From assembly GCA_964653285.1 (NCBI GenBank), contig CAZZEX010000137.1, forward strand, positions 1-10,728: a stretch of 10,728 bases of DNA, written 5' to 3'. This document shows positions 7,266 through 10,728 of this stretch, piece by piece. The notes beneath the pieces were generated by a model that did no database searches, was not told where the DNA came from, and was given only the letters and a program-made list of their open reading frames with translations. The DNA is from CAZZEX01 sp964653285. GTDB lineage: Bacteria > Chloroflexota > Anaerolineae > B4-G1. The position numbers were made by a program, and so were the translations under genes. Position 1 is the first letter of the stretch; every line of letters starts with the position of its first letter.

Positions 7266-7282
7266 TGCTCAGCACCACAGGT

Positions 7283-7310
7283 ATTGTACTCATCTCTGAC
7301 ATTCAGGCAA
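7283..7310 (-). promoter_or_regulatory. Probable promoter of dnaG-rpoD
   Basis: Read on the - strand, TTGCCT (7310-7305) and TACAAT (7288-7283) are 16 bp apart, 4 of 6 and 5 of 6 matches. The start site would be near 7276, leaving a leader of only about 11 nt before the dnaG ATG. This agrees with the lack of a good Shine-Dalgarno. Confidence 0.5.
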
Positions 7311-7340
7311 GTGGGCGTACAGCCGTTAGCAGTCAGTAGT

Positions 7341-7369
7341 CAGCCATTGGCGGCTTCCACTAATGGCTG
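7341..7369. other. 8-bp inverted repeat with 13-nt loop
   Basis: CAGCCATT (7341-7348) pairs with AATGGCTG (7362-7369). It lies about 30 bp upstream of the dnaG -35 box, so it may be a regulator site or part of the ppdK transcript end. No T-run follows on either strand. Confidence 0.4.
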
Positions 7370-7396
7370 TTGTTCACGTGCGTTTGGTATAAACAA

Positions 7397-7430
7397 CGTG
7401 TGGCGGGCAGCCTGCGCCACCTGCCACACG
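7397..7430 (-). terminator. Strong hairpin, possible secondary terminator of ppdK
   Basis: CGTGTGGC...GGG (7397-7407) pairs with its partner at 7420-7430 over 11 positions. One is G-U on the + strand and A-C on the - strand. Reading on the - strand, the stem is followed by TTGTTT, which is terminator-like. It lies downstream of the main candidate at 7457-7519. Confidence 0.4.
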
Positions 7431-7456
7431 GGGTCCAGCACAGGGATGGATCGCTG

Positions 7457-7519
7457 TGCTAAAAGGGCAAAGCCCCTTCGGGGCTGGATTTTAGTCTGCA
7501 GGGCTTCGTTCTTTTAGCA
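7457..7519 (-). terminator. Probable ppdK terminator within a 63-bp nested inverted repeat
   Basis: On the - strand the hairpin AGCCCC-gaa-GGGGCT (7485-7471) is followed by TTGCCCTTTT. It is enclosed by a perfect 9-bp outer inverted repeat, TGCTAAAAG (7457-7465) with CTTTTAGCA (7511-7519). The + strand hairpin is followed by GGATTTTAG, so it could work in both directions. An alternative pairing, AAGCCC (7470-7475) with GGGCTT (7501-7506), competes with the small hairpin. It begins about 104 nt after the ppdK stop codon. Confidence 0.55.
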
Positions 7520-7622
7520 TAAACGTTCACGTCCGGGGCGATTGTCTCGTGATTGCCGCCTAGTCCGGCCGCATAATGTGCTTTGGGTTCGGCGATGCGA
7601 CGATGGGGAGGCTCGCTTTCGG

Positions 7623-10384
<2,762 letters not shown>

Positions 10385-10388
<4 letters not shown>

Positions 10389-10404
10389 AGTGTCATTTCC
10401 TCCT
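10385..10404 (-). promoter_or_regulatory. ppdK ribosome binding site with overlapping 3-codon ORF
   Basis: AGGAGG (10404-10399) is a full Shine-Dalgarno, 10 nt before the GTG start (10388-10386), a rather long spacing. Between them an ATG (10396-10394) opens the out-of-frame ATG-ACA-CTG-TGA, whose stop overlaps the ppdK GTG. The ATG is only 2 nt from the Shine-Dalgarno, so it is probably a poor start. No in-frame ATG gives a better ppdK start. Confidence 0.55.
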
Positions 10405-10432
10405 ATAGAATTTGTTGTGAAGTCTCAGACAA

Positions 10433-10616
10433 CCATTTCAGGCTCTACGCGGATTAGTGGGGTGCTCAAAGCGGGTGTGTCACCCACGTCCCGCATCCGG
10501 GGGGCGACACTTGCCTCGCGGCCACAAACGGGGGTGGCATGTCCCCTCTGAGCACATCTATCCCATTTCTGCGTAGACCTCCATTTCACGGACTATAACA
10601 CTCCAACAGCCATTTC
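10433..10616 (-). repeat. Four GAAATGG copies in the ppdK leader
   Basis: On the - strand GAAATGG occurs at 10616-10610, 10587-10581, 10569-10563 and 10439-10433. Three copies are preceded by T, one by A. The first three fall within about 60 nt of the predicted start site. The second and fourth directly flank the closing stem of the structured leader. They could be binding sites for a regulator protein or an RNA-binding protein. Each contains an ATG that is followed by a stop within eight codons. Confidence 0.5.
10440..10580 (-). ncRNA. Structured leader RNA of ppdK (candidate cis-regulatory RNA)
   Basis: Nested pairings can be read directly on the - strand. P0 is 10580-10571 with 10450-10440, ten pairs and one bulged G. 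An internal loop of 15 and 11 nt follows. P1 is 10555-10543 with 10475-10462, thirteen pairs with one bulge and one G-U. P2 is GCCAC (10538-10534) with GTGGC (10525-10521). P3 is 10510-10502 with 10485-10477, nine pairs with one G-U, capped by CCCG-GATG-CGGG. P1, P2 and P3 meet in a three-way junction joined by ACAT, CGCGAGGCAA and A. No recognisable consensus of TPP, SAM, glycine, cobalamin, cyclic-di-GMP or ydaO riboswitches was found. No U-run follows P0, and the ppdK Shine-Dalgarno lies about 35 nt further on. A separate small RNA is also possible. Confidence 0.5.
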
Positions 10617-10628
10617 AATTGGTTGGTA

Positions 10629-10657
10629 ATTATACCTACCTCGTAGAGTAAAGTCAA
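10629..10657 (-). promoter_or_regulatory. Near-consensus sigma-70 promoter of ppdK
   Basis: On the - strand TTGACT (10657-10652) and TATAAT (10634-10629) are 17 bp apart, an 11 of 12 match. RNA should start near 10622, which gives a leader of about 234 nt before the GTG at 10388. The -10 box sits in a short dyad, GGTA/TACC (10625-10636). Confidence 0.8.
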
Positions 10658-10676
10658 ACCTGCTTAAGTGTGACCG

Positions 10677-10724
10677 CGTTGCCTCACGAATAAAGGTTAC
10701 CGAAACGTATTCGTTGCCTCACGA
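10677..10724. promoter_or_regulatory. Paired 13-bp direct repeat upstream of the ppdK promoter
   Basis: CGTTGCCTCACGA occurs at 10677-10689 and again at 10712-10724, 35 bp apart. Between them lies a 7-bp inverted pair, ACGAATA (10686-10692) and TATTCGT (10708-10714). The repeats lie about 20 and 55 bp upstream of the -35 box, a usual place for an activator site. The window ends 4 bp later, so more copies or an upstream gene cannot be excluded. Confidence 0.45.
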
Positions 10725-10728
10725 GAGA

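Larger units (their letters stand above)
7266..7622. other. Non-coding 357-bp gap between ppdK and dnaG
   Basis: No convincing gene is present. From the dnaG side it holds a predicted dnaG promoter (7283-7310), a tandem AGTCAGT/AGTCAG stretch near 7331-7343, a hairpin at 7341-7369, a hairpin at 7397-7430 and a nested inverted repeat at 7457-7519 that probably ends ppdK transcription. In 7520-7622 I see only a short direct repeat, CTTCGGCT-like, around 7616-7636, and nothing else supportable. Confidence 0.7.

Noticed and set aside
10440..10580. Known riboswitch (TPP, SAM, glycine, cobalamin, cyclic-di-GMP, ydaO) or 6S RNA
   Set aside because: None of the conserved core strings I know for the riboswitches is present. 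The stem-bubble-stem layout vaguely recalls 6S RNA, but the three-way junction and the position in a ppdK leader do not fit well.
10677..10724. Possible CRISPR array
   Set aside because: The repeated unit is only 13 bp with two copies, below CRISPR repeat length, and no cas gene or leader is seen. Treated as a regulatory repeat.

Overview
The window reads as a chromosomal segment of a GC-rich bacterium, most likely a member of the Chloroflexota (Anaerolineae-like). The grounds are the style of several proteins, recalled without a search: the primase zinc finger with an extra residue between its last two cysteines, a sigma factor with an extended region 3, and a membrane-anchored protein with a long Pro/Thr linker and a beta-rich tail. 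No rRNA, tRNA, CRISPR array, integrase or transposase was seen.

The left third (1-3680) is read on the + strand. It starts with a hairpin-rich repeat-like element (1-93), then a strong promoter and an AIM24-family gene (178-858) followed by two back-to-back RNA hairpins. A perfect-consensus promoter (TTGACA, 17 bp, TATAAT) then drives two multi-spanning membrane proteins of unknown function (1134-1877 and 1888-2679) that look like diverged paralogues. A signal-anchored, Pro/Thr-linker extracytoplasmic protein (2775-3614) follows with its own weaker promoter.

The middle (3682-7265) is read on the - strand and holds dnaG followed by rpoD, the primase and primary sigma factor pair familiar from the macromolecular synthesis operon. 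The 357-bp gap between dnaG and ppdK (7266-7622) holds several hairpins, a probable ppdK terminator and a probable dnaG promoter.

The right end (7623-10728) is read on the - strand and holds a full-length pyruvate, phosphate dikinase (ppdK). Its roughly 230-nt untranslated leader is the most unusual part of the window. It can fold into a 141-nt structure with a closing stem, an internal loop, a second long stem and a three-way junction. It carries four copies of GAAATGG, is driven by a near-consensus promoter, and has a 13-bp direct repeat spaced 35 bp apart upstream of the -35 box. I could not match this leader to any riboswitch class I know, and it is the best candidate here for something undescribed.

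Apart from that leader the window is mostly housekeeping: replication priming, general transcription initiation, and the reversible pyruvate/PEP step of central metabolism. The promoters at 104, 1072 and 10657(-) match the motif expected for the RpoD encoded here.
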